From a virus, in the IMG/VR virus record IMGVR_UViG_3300009182_000052, positions 1-64,000 of that record: a stretch of DNA of 64,000 nt. One strand, given 5' to 3'. Made by a program: the position numbers and the translations under genes. A model generated the notes under the pieces. That model was not told the DNA's origin. It saw only the letters and a program-made list of their open reading frames with translations, and did no database searches. Positions within the stretch are counted from its first letter, which is position 1. Every line of letters begins with the position of its first letter. Positions 45,106-52,564 of this stretch are shown piece by piece.

Positions 45106-45609
45106 ATGCAAATTTTAACCTTAGACAACAAGACCATGTTCTTAAACGATCTACCTAGCGAGATCGATGATGACCTTAGATTTGCTATTCTTGATAACAG
45201 CGACAGCTCAAACCCCGATCACTTTTTTATACCTTTGATATTTTTAGAAAGTTTTACCGGTCCCGCGGTAGTCTTAAAAATAGGCCCTCACGAACTCAGC
45301 ATGCCATTAGATTGGTGTACTATCGTAGGTGATCCAGAGGGTCCTGATATGGAAGTACTACCGCTGACCAGTTTGAATGATCGAGGTTTTAAAACTTTCT
45401 GTTTCAATCCTCGCGGCAGCTTCCGTCCAGAATTTTTAGATATCGACATCATTGATGTGTATCAAGATGTCAAATGGTATTTCCCTAAAATGCGTCCCGG
45501 ACATTTGTTATGCACTCCATTAGAAGCCGGTGACAATCCTAGATGTGCTTATTTTGTCAAAGAAGTGAGCCGTCAAAATGAACTCGTAGATTATACTAAG
45601 TGTTGGTAA
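45106..45609 (+). CDS. Conserved hypothetical protein of the uvsW cluster
   Basis: This 167-residue protein starts MQILTLDNKTMFLNDLPSEI and contains DDDLRFAILDNSDSSNPDHFF, FTGPAVVLKIGPHELSMPLD and DVKWYFPKMRPGHLLCTPL. The pattern is beta-rich and cytoplasmic. I recall homologues next to uvsW in T4-like cyanophages without an experimentally known function. It begins 2 nt after the upstream stop and ends directly at the next ATG, which supports one operon. Confidence 0.5.
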   Translation: MQILTLDNKTMFLNDLPSEIDDDLRFAILDNSDSSNPDHFFIPLIFLESFTGPAVVLKIGPHELSMPLDWCTIVGDPEGPDMEVLPLTSLNDRGFKTFCFNPRGSFRPEFLDIDIIDVYQDVKWYFPKMRPGHLLCTPLEAGDNPRCAYFVKEVSRQNELVDYTKCW

Positions 45610-45876
45610 ATGACTCGAATATTTGAAAGCCCGGACAAGGGTGAAACCGTATATGCCAGAGATATGGGTTCAACTGAACGGGTCATTCATTCAGAGAGCG
45701 AAAAGAGAAAAAGTCTTCACGATGATATAAAAGAATCTCAGCTCTGGGGAAATATTCATCGTGCGGCAAAGACCAATCCTGCTTTACAAGAAGCATTAGA
45801 TCGTGTTAAAATAACATACTACCTAACAGCAGATTACGAAAAACGATATGGCAACCGCAAAAACACCAAAACCTAA
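45610..45876 (+). CDS. Small conserved hypothetical protein
   Basis: This 88-residue, strongly charged protein contains FESPDKGETVYARDMGS, ESEKRKSLHDDIKESQLWG and HRAAKTNPALQEALDRVKITY. It starts at the base after the previous stop and overlaps the next gene by 29 bp, so translation is likely coupled. The sequence looks mostly helical and has no known motif. Confidence 0.5.
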   Translation: MTRIFESPDKGETVYARDMGSTERVIHSESEKRKSLHDDIKESQLWGNIHRAAKTNPALQEALDRVKITYYLTADYEKRYGNRKNTKT

Positions 45877-46342
45877 AGCAAAGCCAAAACTTGACTTAAC
45901 TAAGGTACTCAACGCCGTTGATTCTAGGAACTACGGATTCTATGATACTCTGACCGAGGAAGAGGTCAAAGGATTCAGTCCATATGTGCTGATGAGATAT
46001 ACATCGAATGTCAGCTCTAGTGATAAAGGAGTTCATGAATGGTTTATAGAAAGGACCAATGAACGTGTAAATTTGAATCACTGGGACTTGAGTAAGAATC
46101 ATGAAGCATTGTTGTGGAAGCTGTGTGCTACAGTAGGTACAGGTGAAAAATACTATCATCAATATGCCAAGGCTCCTGGCAAAGAGTCAGCTAACAAGAT
46201 TGAAAAATTGTTATGCGAACTACATCCAGCGATGAAAATGTCTGACATCAAGGTTATGGCAGGTATGATGAGCGATGAGGATTGTAAAGAGCTATTCGAT
46301 AAGATGGGATTTGATAAGAAACAAAGGAAGATCTACGAATAA
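45848..46342 (+). CDS. 62: Probable clamp-loader subunit gp62
   Basis: The protein has 164 residues (T4 gp62: 187). A Lys/Pro-rich start (ATAKTPKPKAKPKLDL) is followed by YDTLTEEEVKGFSPYVLMRY, HEWFIERTNERVN, WKLCATVGTGEKYYHQY and a C-terminal helix pair ending DKKQRKIYE. The pattern 'FSPYV...R..S......E..I...N' followed by a basic Y/K segment fits the phage clamp-loader A family, where T4 has CMPAVYAMN and GKRYGKW. Its partners gp44 and gp45 are not in this window. The assignment is tentative and rests on pattern and on the replication neighbours. Confidence 0.5.
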   Translation: MATAKTPKPKAKPKLDLTKVLNAVDSRNYGFYDTLTEEEVKGFSPYVLMRYTSNVSSSDKGVHEWFIERTNERVNLNHWDLSKNHEALLWKLCATVGTGEKYYHQYAKAPGKESANKIEKLLCELHPAMKMSDIKVMAGMMSDEDCKELFDKMGFDKKQRKIYE

Positions 46343-46548
46343 TGGAAAACTCTAAAGAAAATACCATGCGTGTACTAAAAGGACAGTTTCCCATACAGAA
46401 ACTTCGTTGCCGTATGAATTGGCATAGGTGGACCAGTTGGGAAGTAATTACAAACCCTAATTTTGGAAATACATATGCCCACTGTCATTGTGCAGACTGT
46501 GGTATGCCACGGCAAGAACTTCCGTACACCAAAAGTAGGAGAATATGA
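46342..46548 (+). CDS. Small cysteine-rich protein
   Basis: The protein has 68 residues. The ATG overlaps the upstream stop (TAATG); a second in-frame ATG eight codons on is possible. It contains a Trp/His-rich middle (LRCRMNWHRWTSWEVI) and HCHCADCGMPRQ, so Cys and His residues could form a single zinc site. Its 3' end overlaps the next gene by 4 bp. The function is unknown. Confidence 0.45.
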   Translation: MENSKENTMRVLKGQFPIQKLRCRMNWHRWTSWEVITNPNFGNTYAHCHCADCGMPRQELPYTKSRRI

Positions 46549-47240
46549 TCGCATTAGTAGAACAACCTTATAATTGTGTACATTGCGGTAAGAGTTTTAT
46601 GAAAGATAAAACTCTAGTAGCGCATATGTGTGAGCGCAAACGCCGCGCACTGCAAAAAGACGAGAAGCGTGTGCAAGCAGGCTTTATGGCATTCAATCGT
46701 TTTTGGCAACTGACACAAAATGCCAAGAAGTCTAAGACATATGACAACTTTGCCGACAGCAGTTATTACAATGCATTTGTTAAATTTGGTGGATTTGTCA
46801 ATAACATAAATCCCCTGTACCCAGATAAGTTTATCGACTATGTGATCAAAAGTGGAGTCAAGTTGGATCACTGGTGTAGAGATGAATTGTATGAGAAATA
46901 TCTTTATGAGATGATCAAAGTCGAGCCAGTTGAAAGCGCAGTACAGCGTTCATTGAAAACAATGATGGAATGGGGAGACGAGCGCGATATGAATTTTTCA
47001 GAATACTTCTCTCAGGTCAGCTTAAACAAAGCAGTATATGATATACTAAACGGGAAGATAAGTCCTTGGATAATTTTAAATTGTAACGCTGGACAGTCCA
47101 TGGTCAAGGGAATGAGTGATGAGCAGCTGGACATGATTGCTCCGGCATTTGATGTGCCGTACTGGTTGCGTAAATTCCGTGAACTACCAGCTGATACTGC
47201 ATTGGTAAAAGAGATATGTTCAGAGGCGGGAATAAAATGA
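46545..47240 (+). CDS. Zinc-finger-containing conserved hypothetical protein
   Basis: This protein has 231 residues. The N-terminus has a C2H2/C2HC-like finger at about residues 11-29 (CVHCGKSFMKDKTLVAHMC), a basic helix (ERKRRALQKDEKRVQAGF) and then a largely helical body with FADSSYYNAFVKFGGFVNNI, LDHWCRDELYEKYL and LNGKISPWIILNCNAGQ. Proteins with this N-terminal finger and body occur in T4-like cyanophages; I know of no tested function. DNA or RNA binding is plausible from the finger. It overlaps both neighbours by 4 bp. Confidence 0.5.
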   Translation: MIALVEQPYNCVHCGKSFMKDKTLVAHMCERKRRALQKDEKRVQAGFMAFNRFWQLTQNAKKSKTYDNFADSSYYNAFVKFGGFVNNINPLYPDKFIDYVIKSGVKLDHWCRDELYEKYLYEMIKVEPVESAVQRSLKTMMEWGDERDMNFSEYFSQVSLNKAVYDILNGKISPWIILNCNAGQSMVKGMSDEQLDMIAPAFDVPYWLRKFRELPADTALVKEICSEAGIK

Positions 47241-47626
47241 GTCAGGAAAATGTTAAAAAATTTGTAGAGCATCATCGAATCAATGTTATTGATGATAACA
47301 AACGTGCCTATAAACATACACGCATGGATGTGAAATATTTTCAGTTTCCCGATGACTATAATAAGATGAATACGACACAGGCGATACAATACGAAACTGT
47401 AAAACTATTAACAGTGGAAATTACCGAAGATACATTAGAAAGAATAGCAGACTTTGAAACTGAAGTATTCAATAACATGCGAGATCAAGGTCATTATAGA
47501 ATGTTTGAAACCTTGATGGAACAGAAGGAAAAAGAAAAATATCTAAGGTTCACATATCCAGCAGTGAAAAAGGCTTACGAACATTATAGTCTTATGTTAA
47601 AACTAGCAGAAAGCGGGGAAATGTGA
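47237..47626 (+). CDS. Conserved hypothetical protein
   Basis: This 129-residue protein uses the ATG that overlaps the upstream stop (ATGA); an upstream in-frame start at 47216 would lie deeper in the previous gene. It contains RINVIDDNKRAYKHTRMDV, VKLLTVEITEDTLERIADFE and FNNMRDQGHYRMFETLMEQ, mostly helical and charged. No recognised motif. It overlaps the next gene by 4 bp in the same probable operon. Confidence 0.5.
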   Translation: MSQENVKKFVEHHRINVIDDNKRAYKHTRMDVKYFQFPDDYNKMNTTQAIQYETVKLLTVEITEDTLERIADFETEVFNNMRDQGHYRMFETLMEQKEKEKYLRFTYPAVKKAYEHYSLMLKLAESGEM

Positions 47627-48099
47627 CCAACATAGTTAAGGGTAGGACCAGTTATGACTCTACTTCTACTGGCGCCATAATTCCTTTCCTTAATAGGAAT
47701 GTCACACCTTATGCTACAGAATCTAGCGGACCAACATTTGATCTAATACCAGTCACTGAACAAAAGGATCTAATGATCAATCATGCCAGGATGTATGCCC
47801 AGCAAGAATATGATCGTATCATGGAATTGGTTCGAGTACTAGAAGGTCAGGCTCGCCAAATTAAAAGAAGATTAGAAATAACAGATGCAGTACATGCATC
47901 AGAATTTCAATTTAAACTGGTCATGGGCAAGTGCTATTGGCTAGTTTGGGACAAGAGAAAAGAAAAAACTCTGTTGGTGCTGCAAGGACCTGACGGGTGG
48001 AGCACCGGTGTGCCGGAGGATTATGTGTATCAAACCCAAGTTAAATATATGGGAGATCATACTTGGTTAGAAGTTGATGAAGAAGGGGAACCTATATGA
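47623..48099 (+). CDS. DUF2452-like conserved hypothetical protein
   Basis: This 158-residue protein starts at a GTG overlapping the upstream stop (GTGA). It contains NVTPYATESSGPTFDLIPVT, a helical stretch with YAQQEYDRIMELVRVLEGQ, then FQFKLVMGKCYWLVWDK and LQGPDGWSTGVPED. The order 'PYAE...P', long helix, 'F.P..G..Y.L' and 'W' resembles the DUF2452 family found in bacteria and phages. The function is unknown. It is coupled to the next small gene by a 4-bp overlap. Confidence 0.5.
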   Translation: MTNIVKGRTSYDSTSTGAIIPFLNRNVTPYATESSGPTFDLIPVTEQKDLMINHARMYAQQEYDRIMELVRVLEGQARQIKRRLEITDAVHASEFQFKLVMGKCYWLVWDKRKEKTLLVLQGPDGWSTGVPEDYVYQTQVKYMGDHTWLEVDEEGEPI

Positions 48100-48284
48100 A
48101 TAAGCCAAAACAAGGCAGTAGATGGATTGGTAGCGGGAGTCACGAAGTATTTCGAGTACTGAATACTATTGACATGAAAGATGGACATACCTGGGTACAC
48201 TACTGTAAAGAAAATGACGGGGATCAGAACTACAGTTGCTACTTAGAAAGTTTTTTAGAACGATTTACAGAAACCGTTAATTAA
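48096..48284 (+). CDS. Small conserved hypothetical protein
   Basis: This 62-residue beta-rich protein contains GSRWIGSGSHEVFRVLNTI, HTWVHYCKENDGDQNYSCY and LESFLERF. It resembles short SH3-like proteins that occur in T4-like cyanophages and some bacteria (pattern G..W......Y.V......V.Y......S...F..RF). It is the last gene of the uvsW-downstream operon. The next gene has its own promoter. Confidence 0.5.
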   Translation: MNKPKQGSRWIGSGSHEVFRVLNTIDMKDGHTWVHYCKENDGDQNYSCYLESFLERFTETVN

Positions 48285-48293
48285 TGCTATAAT
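48264..48293 (+). promoter_or_regulatory. Host-type promoter TTTACA-N18-TATAAT, leaderless
   Basis: TTTACA (48264-48269) and an exact TATAAT (48288-48293) precede the ATG at 48299 by 5 nt. No Shine-Dalgarno is present. Confidence 0.65.
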
Positions 48294-48298
48294 AATGT

Positions 48299-48886
48299 AT
48301 GCCTGATATCGATGTAGACTTTGCCAATCGTGATGATATTTTAAACATTATCAAACACATACCTGCGGCTATTCGTGATAAGGACACACTGAAAAAACAT
48401 AACACTGGCGTATACTGTTCCACTATCCCCTATAATCCATTAACTGATACTGCCAGTATCGATTATAAAACTGCCGACGAACGTGGATATTTTAAGATAG
48501 ATTTTTTAAATGTTGGAGCATATCACGGAGTCAAGAACGAAGAACATTTGAAGCAGTTGCTTGACATTGAACCGCTATGGGATTTGTTAGAATCTAAAGA
48601 TGTGTGCGATCAATTATTTCACATCAACGGATATCATAACTTGTTGGCAGATTTAAAACCTAAAAGTATCGTTGAACTAGCCATGGTCCTGGCCATGATC
48701 AGACCCGGCAAAAAATATCTCGTCCCAGTATGCAAGGAACAAGGATTCCAGGCCATCAATGATGAAATATGGACTAAGACTGAGGATGCCTATTTCTTCA
48801 AGAAGGCCCACGCCATATCGTATGCGTCGGTTATTGTAGTTCAACTTAACCTCCTATGTGAGCGTATTAGCTGCGGGTACTCTTAA
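48299..48886 (+). CDS. Mini-DnaE-like protein (reduced C-family DNA polymerase core)
   Basis: The protein has only 195 residues, but motifs of bacterial DNA polymerase III alpha appear in the right order. PDIDVDF at residues 2-8 corresponds to the two catalytic Asp of E. coli DnaE. YFKIDFLNV at 64-72 matches KFDFLGL with the third catalytic Asp. CDQLFHINGYHNLLADLKP and MIRPGKKY match the 'FQ-LES-GM' and 'RPG' region. FFKKAHAISYASVIVVQLNL matches FNKSHSAAYALVSYQ. Domains between them (PHP, most of the fingers, clamp-binding and OB parts) are missing. I recall similar short proteins in T4-like cyanophages, not characterised. It has its own host-type promoter. Activity, if any, is unknown. Confidence 0.65.
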   Translation: MPDIDVDFANRDDILNIIKHIPAAIRDKDTLKKHNTGVYCSTIPYNPLTDTASIDYKTADERGYFKIDFLNVGAYHGVKNEEHLKQLLDIEPLWDLLESKDVCDQLFHINGYHNLLADLKPKSIVELAMVLAMIRPGKKYLVPVCKEQGFQAINDEIWTKTEDAYFFKKAHAISYASVIVVQLNLLCERISCGYS

Positions 48887-49250
48887 CTGCCCTAACTAGT
48901 TGTATTGATTTTCTTTTTATTCTTTTTTCGGCAATTTCACTGAGATTAACAGTGGGGCCAAATACCACTTCGATATCTTTGCTGCTGAATGTTTTTATCG
49001 TATACCTAAATGCCTGCATTTCTTTTTTTAGGAAAATATTAATAGGTATTCGACGATTGCTCTCCCACCACCATATTTCACCTAATTCTAAAAAAGCCAA
49101 TCGATCTTCCTCAGTTTTAACAGTGGATATATCGTAGATACTAGTGATATAGTCATCGAAATTAATGACGATTCCCACATATTCTATGTTATTTGATTTA
49201 ACACAGGAGATGAAGGGATGATTTTCTTGGAAGGTATTGGGAACAGCCAT
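48867..49250 (-). CDS. Conserved hypothetical phage protein
   Basis: This 127-residue protein starts at MAVPNTFQE; a longer frame to 49331 would overlap the divergent gene and is rejected. It contains NNIEYVGIVINFDDYITSIYD, LAFLELGEIWWWESNRRIPI and FLKKEMQAFRYTIKTFSSKD. The IWWWESNRxIPI segment is a signature I associate with unnamed proteins of T4-like aquatic phages. Its 3' end overlaps the convergent mini-DnaE gene by 20 bp. The function is unknown. Confidence 0.5.
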   Translation of the reverse strand: MAVPNTFQENHPFISCVKSNNIEYVGIVINFDDYITSIYDISTVKTEEDRLAFLELGEIWWWESNRRIPINIFLKKEMQAFRYTIKTFSSKDIEVVFGPTVNLSEIAEKRIKRKSIQLVRAVKSTRS

Positions 49251-49256
49251 TATCAA

Positions 49257-49262
49257 TAAATA
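49257..49262 (+). promoter_or_regulatory. Late promoter box TAAATA, leaderless
   Basis: CAATAAATACTTGT precedes the ATG at 49268. The box ends 5 nt before the start codon. It lies in an 17-bp divergent gap and no Shine-Dalgarno is visible. Confidence 0.6.
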
Positions 49263-49267
49263 CTTGT

Positions 49268-50104
49268 ATGCAAAGTTTACCAATCTATTTATACGAAAAT
49301 ATTCTGGCTGTAACATTAGATTTGGATACAACAGTCCGGGGAGTCAATCAAGTCATGTATCAACGCGATTTACAAATACAAAAGGGCATCAAAAACGTAG
49401 TCCGAATACAGTTCAAAAACAGCAATCAAAAGCGAGTCCCGATAACAGACGCATCTGTTTTCATATTCTCCATGTTTGATGCTGTCAACAACCGATTGCT
49501 GGTAGAAAAGCAACTCACAATCTTAGATGACGGATCTACTCTAGCTTTAAAAGGTCTCGCAGAATTGACATTGACTGAAAGCGATACCATGGATCTACCA
49601 GTATCCAGTTATCAATTTGTGATCAAGCATCAAGATCCAACTGACGGAACTTACTTGCCAACTTACGCAGATACCTACTATGGTGTCAGTGGCAGGCTTC
49701 ATTTAAAACAAGATGCTTATCCAATTTTGCAGCCCAGTCAGGAAATCGTCAGCTTCAATCGCAGCTACAACTCATCGATTGCCAAATACGAACACTCTTC
49801 CGGTAGTGTGTATGCTTATCCAGAGTTCAATGGAAACCAAGCACTTCATACCATGGCTATCTACATGAAGAAATTTAAAGGTACGGTTTATATTCAAGGA
49901 ACACTTTCTAATATTCCGGGATTCAACTATTCAACTATTAGCACCAAAGTATACAATGGATTTAGCGGAATTGATTACGTCAATTTCAACGGAGTATACA
50001 CATACGTTCGGGCATACTATGTGCCCGCAACTGCCCCAGCAGAATCTATGAACGATAATACTGCTTTCTACGGATCACTTGACAAAATACTGTATAGATG
50101 CTAA
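49268..50104 (+). CDS. Probable virion structural protein
   Basis: This 278-residue beta-rich protein starts MQSLPIYLYENILAVTLDLD. It contains VNQVMYQRDLQIQKGIKN, FIFSMFDAVNNRLLVEKQLT, LTESDTMDLPVSSYQFVIKH and, at the C-terminus, YPEFNGNQALHTMAIYMKKF. I recall this gene as a conserved structural protein in T4-like cyanophages. The late-type box in front of it supports late expression even though it lies inside the replication block. Exact location in the virion is unknown. Confidence 0.55.
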   Translation: MQSLPIYLYENILAVTLDLDTTVRGVNQVMYQRDLQIQKGIKNVVRIQFKNSNQKRVPITDASVFIFSMFDAVNNRLLVEKQLTILDDGSTLALKGLAELTLTESDTMDLPVSSYQFVIKHQDPTDGTYLPTYADTYYGVSGRLHLKQDAYPILQPSQEIVSFNRSYNSSIAKYEHSSGSVYAYPEFNGNQALHTMAIYMKKFKGTVYIQGTLSNIPGFNYSTISTKVYNGFSGIDYVNFNGVYTYVRAYYVPATAPAESMNDNTAFYGSLDKILYRC

Positions 50105-50107
50105 AAT
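50079..50107 (+). promoter_or_regulatory. Host-type promoter TTGACA-N17-TAAAAT of the primase, leaderless
   Basis: An exact -35 TTGACA (50079-50084), a 17-nt spacer and TAAAAT (50102-50107) precede the GTG at 50113 by 5 nt. The promoter overlaps the 3' end of the upstream late gene. No Shine-Dalgarno is visible. Confidence 0.7.
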
Positions 50108-50112
50108 AAAGT

Positions 50113-51117
50113 GTGAACGAAATACAGTCAACACTTCAAGCATTACTGCCTTCCAAAAAGAAATCTACCCTAAGCGGTTGGGATTCTTTTAACGCACCCT
50201 GCTGTCACAATCGCGGAGAAACTCGCGACAAACATCAGCGCGGCGGTATACGCATAGAGAAGGATGGCTTCGTTTTCCATTGCTTTAACTGCGGATTTGC
50301 TGCTGGATGGACTCCCGGTAAATTACTGAGCAAAAATACCAAAGACTTATTCAAATGGCTGGGATTGGGTGAACTTGATATAGGCAAACTTAATTTGGCA
50401 GCACTCAAGATCAAAGATGATCAACCAGTATTCAAAAAGCCTCTAAACTTTACATTGGAAGAACGACCTTTACCAGAAGGCGCTATGCTACTCAAAGAGT
50501 GGGCATTGGCGATTTGGCGTCCTGGCCAAGATGCAGACATGGTTCAAGTGTTTGAATACCTTGTCAGTAGAGGCATGGAACTCGATTGGTATGATTGGAT
50601 GTGGACTCCTGCTGCTGGATACAAGGATCGATTACTTATACCTTTCTATCACGATGGTAAAGTAGTTGGCTACACTGGTCGTAAGATAACTGAAGGCAAG
50701 CCAAAATATCTAACAGATGCTCAATCTGGTTATGTATTCAACTTGGATCGTCAGACTAGAGACAGGGAATTTGTCATAGTAGTTGAGGGTCAGTTTGATG
50801 CCATAGCAGTTGACGGATGTGCCATAATGCACAACGATCCCAATGACACACAGGTGACTAGGCTGAATGCCATGGGCAAAGAAGTAATAGTCGTACCGGA
50901 CAAGGATCGCCCGGGTGCAAAACTTGTCGCCGCTGCCATAAAGAATAAATGGAGTGCCAGTTTGCCCCCGTGGGAAGATGACATAAAAGATGTCGCCGAT
51001 GCAGTCAAACGATATGGCAGAATATACACATTAACCACGATATTGAACTACAAGGTTAGTGGCGAGATAAATTTACATCTACTTAAGAAGAAACTAGAGT
51101 CTATAACCAATGAATAA
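50113..51117 (+). CDS. 61: DNA primase gp61
   Basis: This 334-residue protein starts with GTG. The N-terminal zinc-binding domain has CCHN at residues 30-33 and HCFNCG at 56-61. The TOPRIM catalytic core has EFVIVVEGQFDAIAV (catalytic Glu 225) and IVVPDKDRPGAKL with the DxD at 263-265. These are the parts of T4 gp61, which makes short RNA primers for lagging-strand synthesis together with gp41. The stop overlaps the gp41 start by 8 bp, so primase and helicase are probably translated from one message. It has its own host-type promoter. Confidence 0.88.
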   Translation: MNEIQSTLQALLPSKKKSTLSGWDSFNAPCCHNRGETRDKHQRGGIRIEKDGFVFHCFNCGFAAGWTPGKLLSKNTKDLFKWLGLGELDIGKLNLAALKIKDDQPVFKKPLNFTLEERPLPEGAMLLKEWALAIWRPGQDADMVQVFEYLVSRGMELDWYDWMWTPAAGYKDRLLIPFYHDGKVVGYTGRKITEGKPKYLTDAQSGYVFNLDRQTRDREFVIVVEGQFDAIAVDGCAIMHNDPNDTQVTRLNAMGKEVIVVPDKDRPGAKLVAAAIKNKWSASLPPWEDDIKDVADAVKRYGRIYTLTTILNYKVSGEINLHLLKKKLESITNE

Positions 51118-52564
51118 AAAAGAAAAAACACCCAAGCCAAACTATGATTTGGCCATGCAAAAATTATATATCGAAATGTTTTTGTCCGATGGAGAAACAT
51201 TCATGCGCTGTCAAAATATTTTCGATCCGTTAAACTTTGATCAAAGACTACAAACAGCAGCAGAATTTATCAACAAGTATGTCGATGACTACAAAGTCAT
51301 GCCCGAGCCCAGTATCATTAATGCTGCAACTCGCAGCACCTTTGAGGGTATAGCATTGCCCAAGGAAAATTATGAATGGCTGATGGATGAGTTTGAAAAC
51401 TTCAGCAGACATAAAGGATTAGAACGAGCAATCATTGCCAGCAGCGATTTACTTGAAGCTGGCGATTATGGTCCAGTGGAAAAGCTGATTAAAGATGCCA
51501 TACAGATCAGTTTGAATAAAGACATGGGCACTGACTATTTTGCAGATCCCAGAGCTAGACTGATGGCATTGAAAGATGGCAATGGTCAGATCAGCACAGG
51601 GTGGCCTAGTGTGGATAAGAAACTATATGGCGGATTCAATCGTGGAGAGTTGAATATCTTCTGTGCAGCATCAGGTGGTGGTAAGAGTTTGTTCTTGGCC
51701 AACCTAGGTGTGAATTGGGCACTGATGGGATTGAATGTTATCTATCTAACTTTTGAATTGAGTGAGCGATTAGTGGCCATGCGTGTGGACAGTATGACTA
51801 CTGGCATTGGTACAAGGGACATTTTTAGAAATATCGATGATGTCGAACTCAAAGTAAAGACTTTGCAAAAACGCAGTGGACATCTGCAAATTAAGTATAT
51901 GCCTAGTGGCAAAAATTGCAACGATATTCGAGCCTATTTAAAGGAATATCAGGTCAAATCAGGTGTGAAACCAGACGTTATTTTAATAGATTACTTGGAT
52001 TTAATGATGCCTTTGTCAGTGAAGGTAAGTCCCAGCGATTTGTTTGTTAAAGACAAATATGTGTCGGAAGAGATTAGAAATTTGGCAATGGAAACACAAT
52101 GTATCACAGTGACTGCCAGTCAGTTGAATCGTAGTGCGGTTGAGGAAATTGAATTTGATCACAGTCATATTAGTGGCGGATTGAGTAAGATTATGACGGC
52201 GGATAATGTGATTGGTATTTTTACTAGTCGTGCAATGAAAGAGCGCGGACGCTATCAGATACAGTTTATGAAGACACGCTCCAGTAGCGGTGTGGGCCAA
52301 AAAGTTGATTTAGAATTCAACTTAGAAACTTTGCGAATAAGCGATTTGGATGAGGAAGAAGACGGCGGTATTAAAAAGCCCACTTCAAATAGTGTATTGG
52401 ATGGATTGAAAAGAACTAGCGTAGTTACCACAAGCACTGATAGTAACAAGTGGGAACGTGCAACTCCCAAGGAAGGGTTCGATCTTGCCAAACCTCAACC
52501 CCCAAAAACTTCAGGCCCGTCAATTAGGACCATGCTTAATAATCTACATCCCGAAAAGGATTAG
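51110..52564 (+). CDS. 41: Replicative DNA helicase gp41 (DnaB family)
   Basis: The protein has 484 residues (T4: 475). The N-terminal helical domain is followed by the RecA-like motor: ISTGWPSVDKKLYGGFNRGE, Walker A CAASGGGKSLF (186-195), YLTFELSERLVAMR and Walker B PDVILIDYLDLM near 290. VTASQLNRS and the C-terminal SKIMTADNVIGI and GRYQIQFMKTRSS carry the sensor and arginine-finger regions. gp41 is the hexameric 5'-3' helicase of the T4 primosome. It overlaps primase by 8 bp and the convergent AlgH-like gene by 4 bp. Confidence 0.9.
   Translation: MNKKEKTPKPNYDLAMQKLYIEMFLSDGETFMRCQNIFDPLNFDQRLQTAAEFINKYVDDYKVMPEPSIINAATRSTFEGIALPKENYEWLMDEFENFSRHKGLERAIIASSDLLEAGDYGPVEKLIKDAIQISLNKDMGTDYFADPRARLMALKDGNGQISTGWPSVDKKLYGGFNRGELNIFCAASGGGKSLFLANLGVNWALMGLNVIYLTFELSERLVAMRVDSMTTGIGTRDIFRNIDDVELKVKTLQKRSGHLQIKYMPSGKNCNDIRAYLKEYQVKSGVKPDVILIDYLDLMMPLSVKVSPSDLFVKDKYVSEEIRNLAMETQCITVTASQLNRSAVEEIEFDHSHISGGLSKIMTADNVIGIFTSRAMKERGRYQIQFMKTRSSSGVGQKVDLEFNLETLRISDLDEEEDGGIKKPTSNSVLDGLKRTSVVTTSTDSNKWERATPKEGFDLAKPQPPKTSGPSIRTMLNNLHPEKD

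Noticed and set aside
48867-49331. Longer start of the minus-strand gene at 49331
   Set aside because: It would overlap the divergent structural gene by more than 60 bp; the ATG at 49250 gives the family-like start MAVPNTF.
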